A stretch of DNA of 64,000 bases from Prevotellaceae bacterium UBA4332 (GCA_002394365.1 DGTQ01000017.1:154798-218797), one strand, 5' to 3'; numbered from the stretch's first letter, positions 8,374 to 16,960 are shown. The notes: generated by a model not told the origin, from the sequence alone. Translations and numbers: made by a program.

Positions 8374-9583
8374 TGTTGGCCATTTGTTTACATCTGTTCA
8401 CCACTTCAATGAAAAGTTGAAAAACCTCGTCAAATTCAAGAGGTGAAATATACTTCCATACACAATTAGTATTGCAACTGGGCAGAAGGTCTTTAAGTTC
8501 CTCAATAAATGTGCCATTTATATCTCGCTCTTCTTGCGGCAAAGAAGGAGAAAACTCAACTTGGCAGTACATTTTTGAATTACTGCTGATAAAGATGTCC
8601 ACCTTTTTCCCTCCCAATATTAGCGAAACATCAGTCAATGCTCCTCTTTCGCAAGGATGCAACTCGGGGAAGAGTTCTTTGGTCTTCTTTTGCCAATCTT
8701 CAAAGATAGATTGACAGAGTCGTCCTTGAAGTGTTTGCATGGAATTGACGACTTCTTGCATGTCATCAATTTTCTCCTGAAGCACTTTAATACGCTCTTT
8801 GTCAGTGCTGAACTTATCAAGTTCAAACTGAGATGAAATAAGATTGTCTAAATTCATATTCATTCTGTTGTTTATTTTTCTGAGTAAGAAATATCCTTCC
8901 AAGTAGTCAATGTATTGCACTACCGCAGTGTAGAGATAGATATTGCTACTTGGGATATTGGGAAGAACATCGTCTTTCAGCCAGGCAAGGATATCATCCC
9001 TGAAGGAAAGATTAACATATCTTTCCTCAAACTCCTCTTTGTAATCGCCCCAAGACTGTTCGTCAGGCTCATGGGCATAAGAAGGAAGGTACACAACAAA
9101 GATCTTTTCTTTGCTGAACCCCTCGGTAATGGTCTTGTTGATGTATCTGGACAACTGTTCTTCTTGGTCTACGGCATCACAAGCTTTGTTCTCGAAGATA
9201 ATGGCATAACCACTTTCCCAGTCACGGAGCCATAGGTCAATCCTTGCTTCTTCTTGTGTAAGGAGTGGTCTCTTTATTTCAATCCGAGAAAAGTTGGAGG
9301 AGTGGGTATGTACATTGATGTAACTGAACAGCGAATGAAGAAATGTGTATTCACCTTGTTCATTCTGGTATTGCAGTAGTTTCAGCAATATGCGGCTGTG
9401 ACCGTTTTCATTGATATGCAGTTCATCAATGATGTTGATGTGATATGGCAAAGATAGTTTTTCCCTTTCCTTTTGCACCAAGAAAGAAAGGGCAAAGACT
9501 ATCAGATTCTGATATTCCTCCATGATTGTCTCATGGATGGACAGATACGCAGCAAGTGCGTTGCTGATGCGAGTCACTTCCAT
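8366..9583 (-). CDS. PD-(D/E)XK nuclease-like protein (paralogue)
   Basis: About 405 residues from the ATG at 9583; a TTG at 9589 is an alternative but abuts the upstream stop codon. Early motif INENGHSRILLKLLQY and then ARIDLWLRDWESGYAIIFENKA supply Asp (about 116), Glu (131) and Lys (133) of a PD-(D/E)XK core, as in its downstream neighbour. The middle of the protein has a long helical, coiled-coil-like stretch (about 230-290). It starts 6 bp after the exonuclease stop and overlaps the next gene by 8 bp. Nuclease activity is inferred from the conserved motif; a defence role is inferred from context. Confidence 0.75.
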   Translation of the reverse strand: MEVTRISNALAAYLSIHETIMEEYQNLIVFALSFLVQKEREKLSLPYHINIIDELHINENGHSRILLKLLQYQNEQGEYTFLHSLFSYINVHTHSSNFSRIEIKRPLLTQEEARIDLWLRDWESGYAIIFENKACDAVDQEEQLSRYINKTITEGFSKEKIFVVYLPSYAHEPDEQSWGDYKEEFEERYVNLSFRDDILAWLKDDVLPNIPSSNIYLYTAVVQYIDYLEGYFLLRKINNRMNMNLDNLISSQFELDKFSTDKERIKVLQEKIDDMQEVVNSMQTLQGRLCQSIFEDWQKKTKELFPELHPCERGALTDVSLILGGKKVDIFISSNSKMYCQVEFSPSLPQEERDINGTFIEELKDLLPSCNTNCVWKYISPLEFDEVFQLFIEVVNRCKQMANNG

Positions 9584-9589
9584 GGGCAA

Positions 9590-10081
9590 TTAAAGAATTT
9601 TGATGGCTATCGCTGCACAGGCTTCTGCATCAGCTAGCGCATGGTGATGATTCTCTAACTGATAGCCACAGGCGGCGGCAACAGTCTGGAGTTGGTGGTT
9701 TTCTAAATCAGGGAGCACTCGCCGTGAAACACAAAGAGTGTCATAGAACTCATAGTCGGGATAGTCCATCTGATAAACACGGAAAACAGCCTTCAGACAC
9801 CCTTCATCAAATGGCTTGTTGTGGGCCACAAGAGGCAATCCCTGGATTAATGGCTCTATCTGCGCCCATACTTTTGGAAAAACTGGTGCATCGTCAGTAT
9901 CTTCATGACAGAGACCATGAACCTGTGAACACCAATAGTTATAATAGTTCGGCTCTGGTTGGATGAGAGAGTAGAACGAATCTACTATCTCACCATTTCG
10001 TACAATGACGATACCAACAGAACAAACCGAAGAACGCTCGTTGTTAGCTGTCTCAAAATCTATTGCTGCAAAGTCTTTCAT
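9590..10081 (-). CDS. Stand-alone DEDDh 3'-5' exonuclease
   Basis: A 163-residue DnaQ-fold exonuclease with all motifs: Exo I DFE (Asp8, Glu10), Exo II HNKPFDEGC (Asp92), and Exo III HHALADAEA (His147, Asp151), which makes it DEDDh type. It matches the size of single-domain DNA polymerase III epsilon-like proteins. It degrades single-stranded DNA or RNA from the 3' end with two metal ions. It sits between putative endonucleases in the cassette, 8 bp after the gene upstream and directly abutting the next. It could trim ends produced by the neighbouring nucleases; that is inference. Confidence 0.88.
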   Translation of the reverse strand: MKDFAAIDFETANNERSSVCSVGIVIVRNGEIVDSFYSLIQPEPNYYNYWCSQVHGLCHEDTDDAPVFPKVWAQIEPLIQGLPLVAHNKPFDEGCLKAVFRVYQMDYPDYEFYDTLCVSRRVLPDLENHQLQTVAAACGYQLENHHHALADAEACAAIAIKIL

Positions 10082-10089
10082 TGGTTGGT

Positions 10090-11316
10090 TTAAAATGGAT
10101 AGCGGACTCTTAGATAGTTAATCCAGTTTTGATACTCTTTTGTTTTGGGGAAATGCTGATCAAGTAAATCTATAAGAGATTCTATCGTTATATATCCAAA
10201 TGTTGAACGTCCTTCATCTGTGAGGAACTGTTCGTACGCAGGCAAAAATACATTAAAATGCTGATTCCCATGTGGATAGAGCGTTATACTATGGAACTTT
10301 TCTACCTTGTCTTTTCCTATATTCTTGTTTCCTACCATACTTGCACCAAGTATATGGTTTCTCCATATTTGACGGAACTCATCCTTGCAGAGTGCTGTTT
10401 CTCTAATGGGGCGATTTGAAATCTCTGTGATGAACCAACCGCAAGATTTAGTGACCTGAGCATATCTTGACTGTTCGTTTTCCATTACTTCACGACGTTC
10501 CTTAGCTCCAAAAGGATAACCTTCTTCTGTGTATTTTACTTCAATGCCGATACCACAAGTCTTACCATTATGCAAATATTCAATATATGTATCGAATGAG
10601 GTGTTATCATTCAGACATTTTGTTTTTTCAGGCGCCCATTCGATTCGGATGTCTGTCACTTCATCAATCTCATCGGCACCAAGAATCTTGTTGAAAACCT
10701 TTGCTGTCGCACTTAAGTCGTGTGCCATAGGAATAAACACATTCCAAGGTATATGCTCACTACGCAACATATTGGCATACAAACCATCATGTTGTGTCGC
10801 AGTAAGGCGCGGATAACGTTTTTGTATCCGATCAAGAATTTCTTGCCGGAAATCTTTGCAGAAATTTAGTCCTGCATTGGCATCATCTGGCATAAGAAAA
10901 GCTCCATATTTTCCATATTTATTATCTGGGTCAAATGGAACTTTCAGAAAGTTTGTTCTGAAATCAGATTGATGAGTACGTGCAATTCTCTTAAAAGGCT
11001 TGTCGCCTTTATAAATCAAAGGAGAGGCAGCATTACTTGTTTTTTTCATTTTCTTCTTAATTTTTAGTGTTCTATTTATTGGTGGTGGAGTTTGAATATT
11101 GATTGCTATTATTTCTTCGTATTCATGTTTGTAGCACCACAATCTATTGCCGAAACCATGTTGAATAGAAAGGTTCTTGCCATTTTGTGCTGCACGAACC
11201 TGTAGAATGCCGGCCTCTATACGAGACAAGAAAACTACGTTGTCATCACTTATCCATTCACCATTATTGTTGCGCACAAGATGAAAATCGTCTGTATGTT
11301 GCTTCGAATTCGTCAT
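10090..11316 (-). CDS. PGN_0703-like putative restriction endonuclease
   Basis: A 408-residue protein. The first ~90 residues form a small domain with a basic linker (KIKKKMKK). The second part carries a PD-(D/E)XK-like core: FDTYIEYL (Asp242) and GIGIEVKYTE (Glu259, Lys261), with W-containing strands before it (WNVFIPMAHDL). The overall pattern recalls the family called PGN_0703 putative restriction endonuclease, an identification from memory. No methyltransferase gene is near, so it is not a conventional restriction-modification pair. Its ATG overlaps the preceding stop by 4 bp (ATGA), indicating coupling. Confidence 0.65.
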   Translation of the reverse strand: MTNSKQHTDDFHLVRNNNGEWISDDNVVFLSRIEAGILQVRAAQNGKNLSIQHGFGNRLWCYKHEYEEIIAINIQTPPPINRTLKIKKKMKKTSNAASPLIYKGDKPFKRIARTHQSDFRTNFLKVPFDPDNKYGKYGAFLMPDDANAGLNFCKDFRQEILDRIQKRYPRLTATQHDGLYANMLRSEHIPWNVFIPMAHDLSATAKVFNKILGADEIDEVTDIRIEWAPEKTKCLNDNTSFDTYIEYLHNGKTCGIGIEVKYTEEGYPFGAKERREVMENEQSRYAQVTKSCGWFITEISNRPIRETALCKDEFRQIWRNHILGASMVGNKNIGKDKVEKFHSITLYPHGNQHFNVFLPAYEQFLTDEGRSTFGYITIESLIDLLDQHFPKTKEYQNWINYLRVRYPF

Positions 11317-11828
11317 ACGTATTCAAATTTTGGAACGTTAACATTAATTAGGATTGCTTCATCCCCATCTATAGTGGGAACTGTTAATTTAATGACATCA
11401 TCAAGCATACTATCATCAACAAGCAGTGTTAGCGGATAGATTTCGCTATTTTCGTCAATAATAGGATATCCGTTTTCATCAAAATTATCCATATATGCCG
11501 AATCAATACCATATACAAATACACTTTTACTATGAATATCCATTTGATGATTGATGAAAGGATCTTTCTCTGCATCAAAAGTTTTTCCTTGTGTCAAATC
11601 CATTCCGTATGTAAGAAATGGCGCAGCATCGCATGACCTGGCAAGCAGCATCATTGAGCGTGTGTTGGCATATAGATTGAGAGCATATTCAGAGGTGTGA
11701 CGAACATGAAAGTCTCTCTCAAAGTCTTTTATAACATCTCGAAATGATTTTCCGTCTGATAACCTTCTGCCATCATAGTTGAAATCCGAAGGATTAAAGT
11801 GGTATGTCTCAATTATCTCTTTCTCCAT
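11313..11828 (-). CDS. Unknown acidic protein in nuclease cassette
   Basis: I do not recognise this 171-residue protein. It has no signal peptide or membrane segment. It is rich in Asp and Glu, with an acidic central stretch (DNFDENGYPIIDENSEIYP) and a beta-rich C-terminus ending INVNVPKFEYV. It overlaps the WYL gene by 20 bp and the endonuclease gene by 4 bp, so it is translated with both. Position and charge would suit an inhibitor, DNA mimic or subunit of the nuclease encoded next, but nothing in the sequence proves this. Confidence 0.6.
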   Translation of the reverse strand: MEKEIIETYHFNPSDFNYDGRRLSDGKSFRDVIKDFERDFHVRHTSEYALNLYANTRSMMLLARSCDAAPFLTYGMDLTQGKTFDAEKDPFINHQMDIHSKSVFVYGIDSAYMDNFDENGYPIIDENSEIYPLTLLVDDSMLDDVIKLTVPTIDGDEAILINVNVPKFEYV

Positions 11829-12774
11829 GATCTTTAGTAGTATTATATTTGTATTTGTTCCATATTCTCTTTATCTTTCCTGCTATCTCCTTGCGGAGCC
11901 ATTCGGGTTCGAGCACTTCCACGTCTCCACCGTTCCAGAGGAGTTCCTGTATGAAGTCATAGGACGGTCGAAGGCGATAAGTGAAGATGCTGTATTCTTC
12001 ATTGCGCTTCGTCTCTTCTTGCGACTCGTGCATTTTCAGGTCACGGATGTAGTTGGCCTGACCGGCAGAGACTTTCAACGTGATGGGTTGAATGTCCACA
12101 TTCTGGTCAACGATGATGCCGAAGCAACCCTCAAAGAAGTCTTGGGCCGACCAGCCCTTCGGCATCACGAAGGTCTCGTCCTTCACGTGTAGCGATTGGA
12201 TTCGGTCGAGCGCATGGAGGCGTGGCCCCTTCTCGTAATAATAAGAATAGGTGCTACGAGCGACCATATACCAGCGTTGACGGAATAACTTGATGCAATA
12301 GGGCTGTACATCGAAGTTGTTTTCTTCGTCTTTCCAATAGCTGTGATAGGTGATATTGAGCACCCTGTTTTCCTTCATAGCCTCGATAACTGGTTGCAGA
12401 TAATCTTGTCCTGATGGCACATACTCAAGTATTATGCGGTCTTTTATGCTCTGACTGTTTGCCAAGGCATTGCTGACGCACAGGGTATTGTAGAGCCAGG
12501 AACGTAATCCATTGTTTCTGATATCATCGGCATTGGCTATATAGTAGCGGTATTCACCACACTGCTCGTTGGCGATGATGATGCCAAACATATCCAGAAT
12601 GACTGACTTCCAGTTATCAAAGGTGCGCTTAGGTATATCTACCCCTCGGCTTATTTCATCATCGAGCCACTTTTCATTCAGTTCTTTAAATGAAATCTTC
12701 TTGGCTTTGTAGATAGTCTCTATTACCCATACATATTTGGTAATGAGGCTTTGTCCTCTATCGTTGTTTGGCAT
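11809..12774 (-). CDS. WYL-domain transcriptional regulator
   Basis: A 321-residue regulator with three parts: an N-terminal winged helix-turn-helix (about 10-65), a WYL domain (about 130-195; the signature reads RWYMVA at 167-172, preceded by ITYHSYW), and a C-terminal WCX dimerisation region (about 225-310). WYL proteins commonly sense nucleic acid ligands and control phage-defence operons, as BrxR and CapW do. It is the first gene of the cassette, and its promoter region carries an inverted repeat at 12814-12826 suited to autorepression. It has the best-supported function in the cassette. Confidence 0.88.
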   Translation of the reverse strand: MPNNDRGQSLITKYVWVIETIYKAKKISFKELNEKWLDDEISRGVDIPKRTFDNWKSVILDMFGIIIANEQCGEYRYYIANADDIRNNGLRSWLYNTLCVSNALANSQSIKDRIILEYVPSGQDYLQPVIEAMKENRVLNITYHSYWKDEENNFDVQPYCIKLFRQRWYMVARSTYSYYYEKGPRLHALDRIQSLHVKDETFVMPKGWSAQDFFEGCFGIIVDQNVDIQPITLKVSAGQANYIRDLKMHESQEETKRNEEYSIFTYRLRPSYDFIQELLWNGGDVEVLEPEWLRKEIAGKIKRIWNKYKYNTTKDHGERDN

Positions 12775-12792
12775 AGTGTATTGATTTTTGTT

Positions 12793-12832
12793 GCAAAGTT
12801 ATGGTAAGGGTGCGCCATTTCGTGGCAGAGGT
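12793..12832 (-). promoter_or_regulatory. Promoter and probable operator of the WYL nuclease cassette
   Basis: On the minus strand TAACTTTG (12794-12801) is a canonical -7 box 20 bp before the WYL ATG, giving a very short leader. Immediately upstream lies GCCA-N5-TGGC (12814-12826) within CGCCA-N5-TGGCAGAGGT (12813-12832), where a -33 box would be. A protein bound there would block the promoter. A second copy lies at 7066-7110. Confidence 0.55.
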
Positions 12833-13125
12833 TATAAAAAACAACTGTAGTGCTTATTTTTTGTCATAGCAGATTTATAATGTAGAATATCGTACTGCGC
12901 AAAATTAAGAAAAAGTTTTCTTTTCTCCAAACAAAGGAGACAAAAATGCAAAAAATATAGAATTCATCAAAATAACCTCACATAGGTCACTTATGCGCTG
13001 GGAAAGCGCATAAACACTTGGGTTGAGGCGAGTGATCTATCTTCGAGACACCTCACTTAGAGGTCACTTGAGACCCCCTTCCTGTCAGTTCAAACTGACA
13101 TCAACTCCCCTCCAGTCCCCTCGTT

Positions 13126-13250
13126 TCTTGCGCTCCAGTAGGTGTTCTTGCCTTGCAAGCGTAGCTTCGCGTCCGATTACAGGCGCAGAGCGGAACTTGC
13201 TCTGGCAAGCGTAGCGCATTCGCGCGTCCGATTACGCGAGGGGCAGAAAC
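13126..13250. repeat. REP-like palindrome cluster inside repeat A
   Basis: Contains CTTGCGCTCCAGTAGGTG and two GCTACGCTTGCC/TAATCGGACGC units (reverse complement orientation). The same units occur at about 18831-18890, 44715-44765 and 49764-49802, and partly inside the gene at 19.9 kb. This stretch is absent from repeat A copy 2, so it is probably an insertion. Confidence 0.55.
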
Positions 13251-13654
13251 CACCGAGAGGAAGGGAATGAGTTACAGTCAAATTATGGAAATTAATCTCC
13301 TGCCCTCGGGAAGGAGTGCCCCTTAGGGCGAGGATGGGGTCATGACCTTCAAGTGACCTATGAGTGACCTTTCTTAAAGACACCTCACTTGCGTGAAGGC
13401 GCATAAACACTGAGATGAGAGAGGGTTAAGTGACCTATGTGAGGTTTTTCATGAAAAAACTTTTTTTTTTGCGAAATCTAAACTAAAAAAACATTGAAAA
13501 ATCGGAAAGAAAACAACAAAAGACAATTCCGTTCATCTTGATGCTTCGTATCTCAAAGAAAATCCGAGATAAAATCTATTTGAAAATCCTTTTTGCATAC
13601 TTATTCAAATATGCAGGATTTTAGGGCGATTTTATGCAACCATTGCCTCTGGCT

Positions 13655-13717
13655 GCAGAACCATTAGTTCTGCACGTAGAACCAGTGCTTCTGCAGGTAG
13701 AACTAATGGTTCTACAC
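13655..13717. repeat. 21-bp tandem hairpin array
   Basis: Three 21-bp units (starting 13655, 13676, 13697), each near-palindromic: GTAGAAC-cantg-GTTCTAC or a variant with GCAGAAC. Related arrays lie at 57611-57734 (21 bp) and 44464-44551 (22 bp, different sequence). Confidence 0.6.
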
Positions 13718-13788
13718 TTGGACATCGCGAATGGATATTTATTCTATTTACTAAAGATATAAAGATTCTATTGATTTTCCGAAAAAAA

Positions 13789-13820
13789 TTTGCTCTTTAT
13801 AAAAGAAAAGGGTAACTTTG
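13789..13820 (+). promoter_or_regulatory. Promoter of M20 peptidase gene
   Basis: TTTG (13789-13792) and TAACTTTG (13813-13820) are separated by 20 bp, a textbook Bacteroidota sigma-ABfr promoter. Transcription should start near 13826, leaving only a few bases before the ATG. Confidence 0.6.
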
Positions 13821-13828
13821 TAGGCAGT

Positions 13829-15001
13829 ATGATGATAGAAGAATATACAAGCGAGGCAGTGGAACTGCTGAAGAGACTGATTGCTACGCCATCGGTGAGC
13901 AGAGACGAGAGCAGGGCGGCGGACGTGATGGAGAAGGCTATGCGCGACTATGGATACTCTCCTGAGCGCATAGGCAACAACCTCATGATAAGGTCGGCGG
14001 AATGGGACGACAGCAAGCCGACAATTCTGCTGAACGCTCATATTGACACGGTGAAGCCCGTGAGTTCGTGGACTAAAGACCCTTTCTCGCCTACCTTAGA
14101 GGGCGACAGACTCTACGGACTGGGAGCCAACGACTGCGGTGGGGGACTGGTGAGCCTGCTGCAGATGTTTAGGATATTAGAGCGACCCCTCTCCTGTCAC
14201 CATGTGACATCCTCCCCCGAGGGGGAAGATAATAATACCACCCCTTGTAATTCTCTCTCCACCTCTCGGGGGGAGATGCCCTCTGGGCAGAAGGGGGGTC
14301 TTAACCTCATCTTCCTCGCATCATGTGAGGAGGAGGTGAGCGGTGCTGGGGGCATAAGGGCGGTGCTGCCCCTGCTGCCGAGGATTGACGTGGCGATAGT
14401 GGGCGAGCCGACGGGCATGCAGCCTGCTGTGGCGGAGCGAGGACTGATGGTGATTGACGCGGTGGCGCACGGCAAGAGCGGACACGCTGCGCGTAACGAG
14501 GGTGTGAACGCCATTTACGAGGCACTGGACGACCTCGTGTTTATTCGCGACTACAGGTTTGAGAGGGTGTCGCCTCTCCTGGGACCTACGAAGATGCAGT
14601 GCACGATAGTGAACAGCGGCACGCAGCACAACGTGGTGCCCGATGAGTGCAGGTTTACCATAGACGTGCGTACCAACGAGCTTTACACTAACGAGGAGGT
14701 GTTTGAGTTTCTGCAGACGAAACTGAAAAGCGAACTCAAGGCTCGCTCCTTCCATCTGCATAGTAGCTCGTTATATAACGGGAACGGGAACCTTATCGTT
14801 GACGGGTTCCGCAAGAAGTTCAGCGAATTAGGGTTGGTGCCGTTTGGTTCGCCTACCCTCTCCGACCAGGCTCTGATGCGTTTCCCGAGTTTCAAGCTGG
14901 GTCCTGGCGAGAGCTCTCGCTCCCACTCTGCCGACGAGTTTATCTGCGTATCGGAGATAAGGAAGGCGATAGAGACGTATCTGCGACTGCTCGCCTTTTA
15001 A
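13829..15001 (+). CDS. M20 family metallopeptidase (ArgE/DapE-like)
   Basis: About 390 residues from ATG 13829 (a second ATG follows directly at 13832). The TTG-initiated extension from 13790 runs through the promoter and is not credible. Zinc-ligand motifs of M20 deacylases are present: AHIDTV, GANDCGGG, the catalytic CEEE, GEPT, and a late HSADEF histidine. Closest in look to acetylornithine or N-acyl amino acid deacetylases, so a role in arginine synthesis is plausible but not proven. Residues about 120-158 are not peptidase sequence: they are translated from a G/C palindromic repeat cluster (14186-14300) that keeps the frame. The stop codon is followed almost at once by repeat B. Confidence 0.85.
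   Translation: MMIEEYTSEAVELLKRLIATPSVSRDESRAADVMEKAMRDYGYSPERIGNNLMIRSAEWDDSKPTILLNAHIDTVKPVSSWTKDPFSPTLEGDRLYGLGANDCGGGLVSLLQMFRILERPLSCHHVTSSPEGEDNNTTPCNSLSTSRGEMPSGQKGGLNLIFLASCEEEVSGAGGIRAVLPLLPRIDVAIVGEPTGMQPAVAERGLMVIDAVAHGKSGHAARNEGVNAIYEALDDLVFIRDYRFERVSPLLGPTKMQCTIVNSGTQHNVVPDECRFTIDVRTNELYTNEEVFEFLQTKLKSELKARSFHLHSSSLYNGNGNLIVDGFRKKFSELGLVPFGSPTLSDQALMRFPSFKLGPGESSRSHSADEFICVSEIRKAIETYLRLLAF
14186..14300 (+). repeat. In-frame palindromic repeat cluster in M20 gene
   Basis: Contains CCTCCCCC-GA-GGGGGAAG and CTCTCGGGGGGAGA plus GTCACcatGTGAC. It splits the conserved segment between LLQMFRILER and LNLIFLASCEEE without a stop or frameshift, adding about 38 residues rich in Ser, Pro, Gly and Thr. 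Confidence 0.7.
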
Positions 15002-15002
15002 C

Positions 15003-15510
15003 CACGGATAGCTCGAATAGGAACGGATTTCTTTGTTTATTTCTCGCCAAGCCGAGTTCCAAGTTTTCTCGCTAAGCCGAGATGATTAGCTCTTTCGAGC
15101 TTCATAGTCTCTTGATAAGCCCCTTATTTCAAGCAAGCTTGATAAGTGTCTTATCTCGACACTCTGCTGACTGAAGTCAGTAATCATCTCTACGCAAAGA
15201 GCCAAGACGCTCCTTCGGAGCTTACGCAAGGCCCCCTCTAACTCCCCCAAGAGGGGAGAACTCAAATTTAATGATACAAACATTATTTGCGCAACCCGCA
15301 GGGCTTGGCGTGAGCAGTCGCAGACTGCGCCTTTGCCCTTTGCGTAACTAAGAATAACTGGTGCAACCAGTAGGGATGTAGGTTAGACGGTCGCTGAAAG
15401 CTTGCTTGCAAGCGAATGTCTAAGGCTACATACCTGTGCTCTCGAAGAGAGTTGTTCTTAGTGTCTTTGCGAGAAAAAAAATGTAAGACACAGGAATTTG
15501 CAGGTGAGCC
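15003..15510. repeat. Interspersed repeat B, copy 1
   Basis: A 508-bp non-coding block starting CACGGATAGCTCG two bases after the M20 stop and ending at GCAGGTGAGCC. A copy in reverse orientation is at 44822-45274. The block is a chain of hairpins: GCTCC-ttc-GGAGC, GCAGTC-GCA-GACTGC, CTGGTGcaACCAG, CTCTC-gaa-GAGAG, and CTAAGAATAACT facing its complement in the other copy. A G/C palindrome (about 15226-15262) sits inside copy 1 but not copy 2. No reading frame of note. Confidence 0.75.
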
Positions 15511-15738
15511 GATTTTTAACGGATTTTTGACTGGATTTTAAGAAAAATCTTATCTGAAAATCTCAAGAAAATCGAAAGATAATAAACAGAAGGCTCAACT
15601 TGATTTCGCCTACGGCTCAAAAATCTCAAGAAAATCGAAGAAAAAATCAATTAAGGATTAAGGGAGCGAGGGGGCATTTTCAGTAAAATTGGTAATTTTT
15701 ACGTGGATTTGTGTAACTCGTTTTTCGAATATTTTGAG
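15511..15738. other. Gap with dispersed short repeats
   Basis: Holds AAAATCTTATCTGAAAATCT (near 15545-15565), which recurs as its complement near 44802 and 58030, and a GCCTACGGCTCAAAAATC unit that recurs near 44705, 45378 and 57962. No gene seen. Confidence 0.5.
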
Positions 15739-15746
15739 TAATTTTG
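15739..15746 (+). promoter_or_regulatory. -7 element of alcohol dehydrogenase gene
   Basis: TAATTTTG, fitting TAnnTTTG, 41 bp before the ATG at 15788. Confidence 0.45.
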
Positions 15747-15787
15747 CAGGCGAAAGAAACAACAAAAAAACTAAAACTATAATAACT

Positions 15788-16960
15788 ATGCAAGGAAACT
15801 TTTCTTATCACAATCCCACCAAACTGTATTTTGGCAAAGACTCCCTGAACTTTCTCAAGGACGAGTTGAAGAACTATGGCGACAAGGTGTTGCTGAACTA
15901 TGGCAGCGGAAGCGTGAAGCGCAACGGCATATACGACCAAGTAGTGGCTATACTGAAAGAGGCTGGCAAGACTGTGGTGGAGAACCCTGGCGTTATGACC
16001 AACCCTACGCTGGAGAAACTGAACGAGGGAGTGAAGATAGCTCGTGAGAACGACATAGACCTGATACTGGCACTGGGCGGCGGCAGCGTGTGCGACTACT
16101 CTAAGGCTGTGGCGGCATCGGTATTCTGCGAGGGCGACTACTGGGATATGTTCTGGCTGAAGCAGCAGAACCCTGCCGAGGGGCAGAGGCTGCTGCCTGT
16201 GGGCTGCATACTGACGATGGCTGGCACTGGTTCGGAGATGAATGCGGGCACCGTGATAACCGATGCTGAGCACACATTCAAGGTGGGGCACGTGTTTGAC
16301 GACCGCCTGATGCCTAAGTTCTCAATACTGAACCCTGAATTTACCATGACGGTGCCAGAGAACCAGATGAAGGCTGGCATATATGACATCATGAACCACA
16401 TAATGGAGCAGTATTTCTCTGACCTGGACGATAACACCAGCGACTACATCTCTGAGGGACTGATGCGCTCAGTAATCAACAGCAGCCGCGTGGCAGTGAA
16501 GAATCCGAAGGACTATGAGGCTCGCTCAAACATCATGTGGACTGCTACATGGGCGCTGAACACGCTCATAGGACTGGGCAAGAAGCAGGACTGGATGGTA
16601 CACATGATAGGTCACAGCGTAGGTGCATGGACTCATGCTCCTCACGGCTACGCCTTGGCATCTGTGTCGCTTGCCTACTACAGGCGCGCCATGAAGCACG
16701 GACTGCCTAAGTTCGTTCGCTTTGCCAAGAACGTGTGGAACGTAAACGGCGAGGGCATGACCGACGAGCAGACAGCAGAGGCTGGACTGCAGGCTCTGAA
16801 GGACTGGATGGTGGAGATAGGATTGCCACTGACCATAAGCGAGGTGGGTGCAAATGCCGACATGATTCCTGGAATAACGGAGGGCACCATCTGCTATCCT
16901 GCGGGCTACATGGACCTGAAGAAGGAGGACATAACAGAGATACTGAAGGAGAGTCTGTAA
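15788..16960 (+). CDS. Iron-containing alcohol dehydrogenase (YqhD/BDH-like)
   Basis: About 390 residues from ATG 15788 (MQGNFSYHNPTKLYFGK); the upstream extension from 15689 overlaps the promoter. Group III Fe-dependent alcohol dehydrogenase: cofactor-binding LALGGGSVCDYSKAVA, and metal ligands in GIYDIMNHIMEQY and HMIGHSVGAWTHAPHG. The N-terminal NPTKLYFGK and length match NADPH-dependent butanol dehydrogenases and aldehyde reductases. It probably reduces aldehydes formed during fermentation or lipid damage. It is 24 bp upstream of the cyclophilin-like gene and may be co-transcribed with it; that pairing with detoxifying reductases is seen elsewhere but is inference here. Confidence 0.9.
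   Translation: MQGNFSYHNPTKLYFGKDSLNFLKDELKNYGDKVLLNYGSGSVKRNGIYDQVVAILKEAGKTVVENPGVMTNPTLEKLNEGVKIARENDIDLILALGGGSVCDYSKAVAASVFCEGDYWDMFWLKQQNPAEGQRLLPVGCILTMAGTGSEMNAGTVITDAEHTFKVGHVFDDRLMPKFSILNPEFTMTVPENQMKAGIYDIMNHIMEQYFSDLDDNTSDYISEGLMRSVINSSRVAVKNPKDYEARSNIMWTATWALNTLIGLGKKQDWMVHMIGHSVGAWTHAPHGYALASVSLAYYRRAMKHGLPKFVRFAKNVWNVNGEGMTDEQTAEAGLQALKDWMVEIGLPLTISEVGANADMIPGITEGTICYPAGYMDLKKEDITEILKESL

Larger units (their letters stand above)
12925..13720. repeat. Interspersed repeat A, copy 1
   Basis: A gene-free block of about 790 bp that recurs in reverse orientation at about 57611-58295. Its core is bounded by perfect 17-bp inverted repeats, CCTCACATAGGTCACTT at 12976-12992 and its complement at 13428-13444. 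Inside are hairpins: TTATGCGCT-ggga-AGCGCATAA (12991-13013) and TGTCAGTT-ca-AACTGACA (13083-13100). Similarity to the other copy continues outside the inverted repeats on both sides and includes the 21-bp array at 13655-13717. A REP-like cluster (13126-13250) has invaded this copy. Confidence 0.75.

Noticed and set aside
13177..13410. Short open frame within repeat A
   Set aside because: Spans REP-like palindromes and is not preserved in copy 2.
12976..13444. Repeat A as a classical transposon bounded by terminal inverted repeats
   Set aside because: Similarity between copies continues past the inverted repeats on both sides and no target-site duplication is seen, so these are internal features, not ends.
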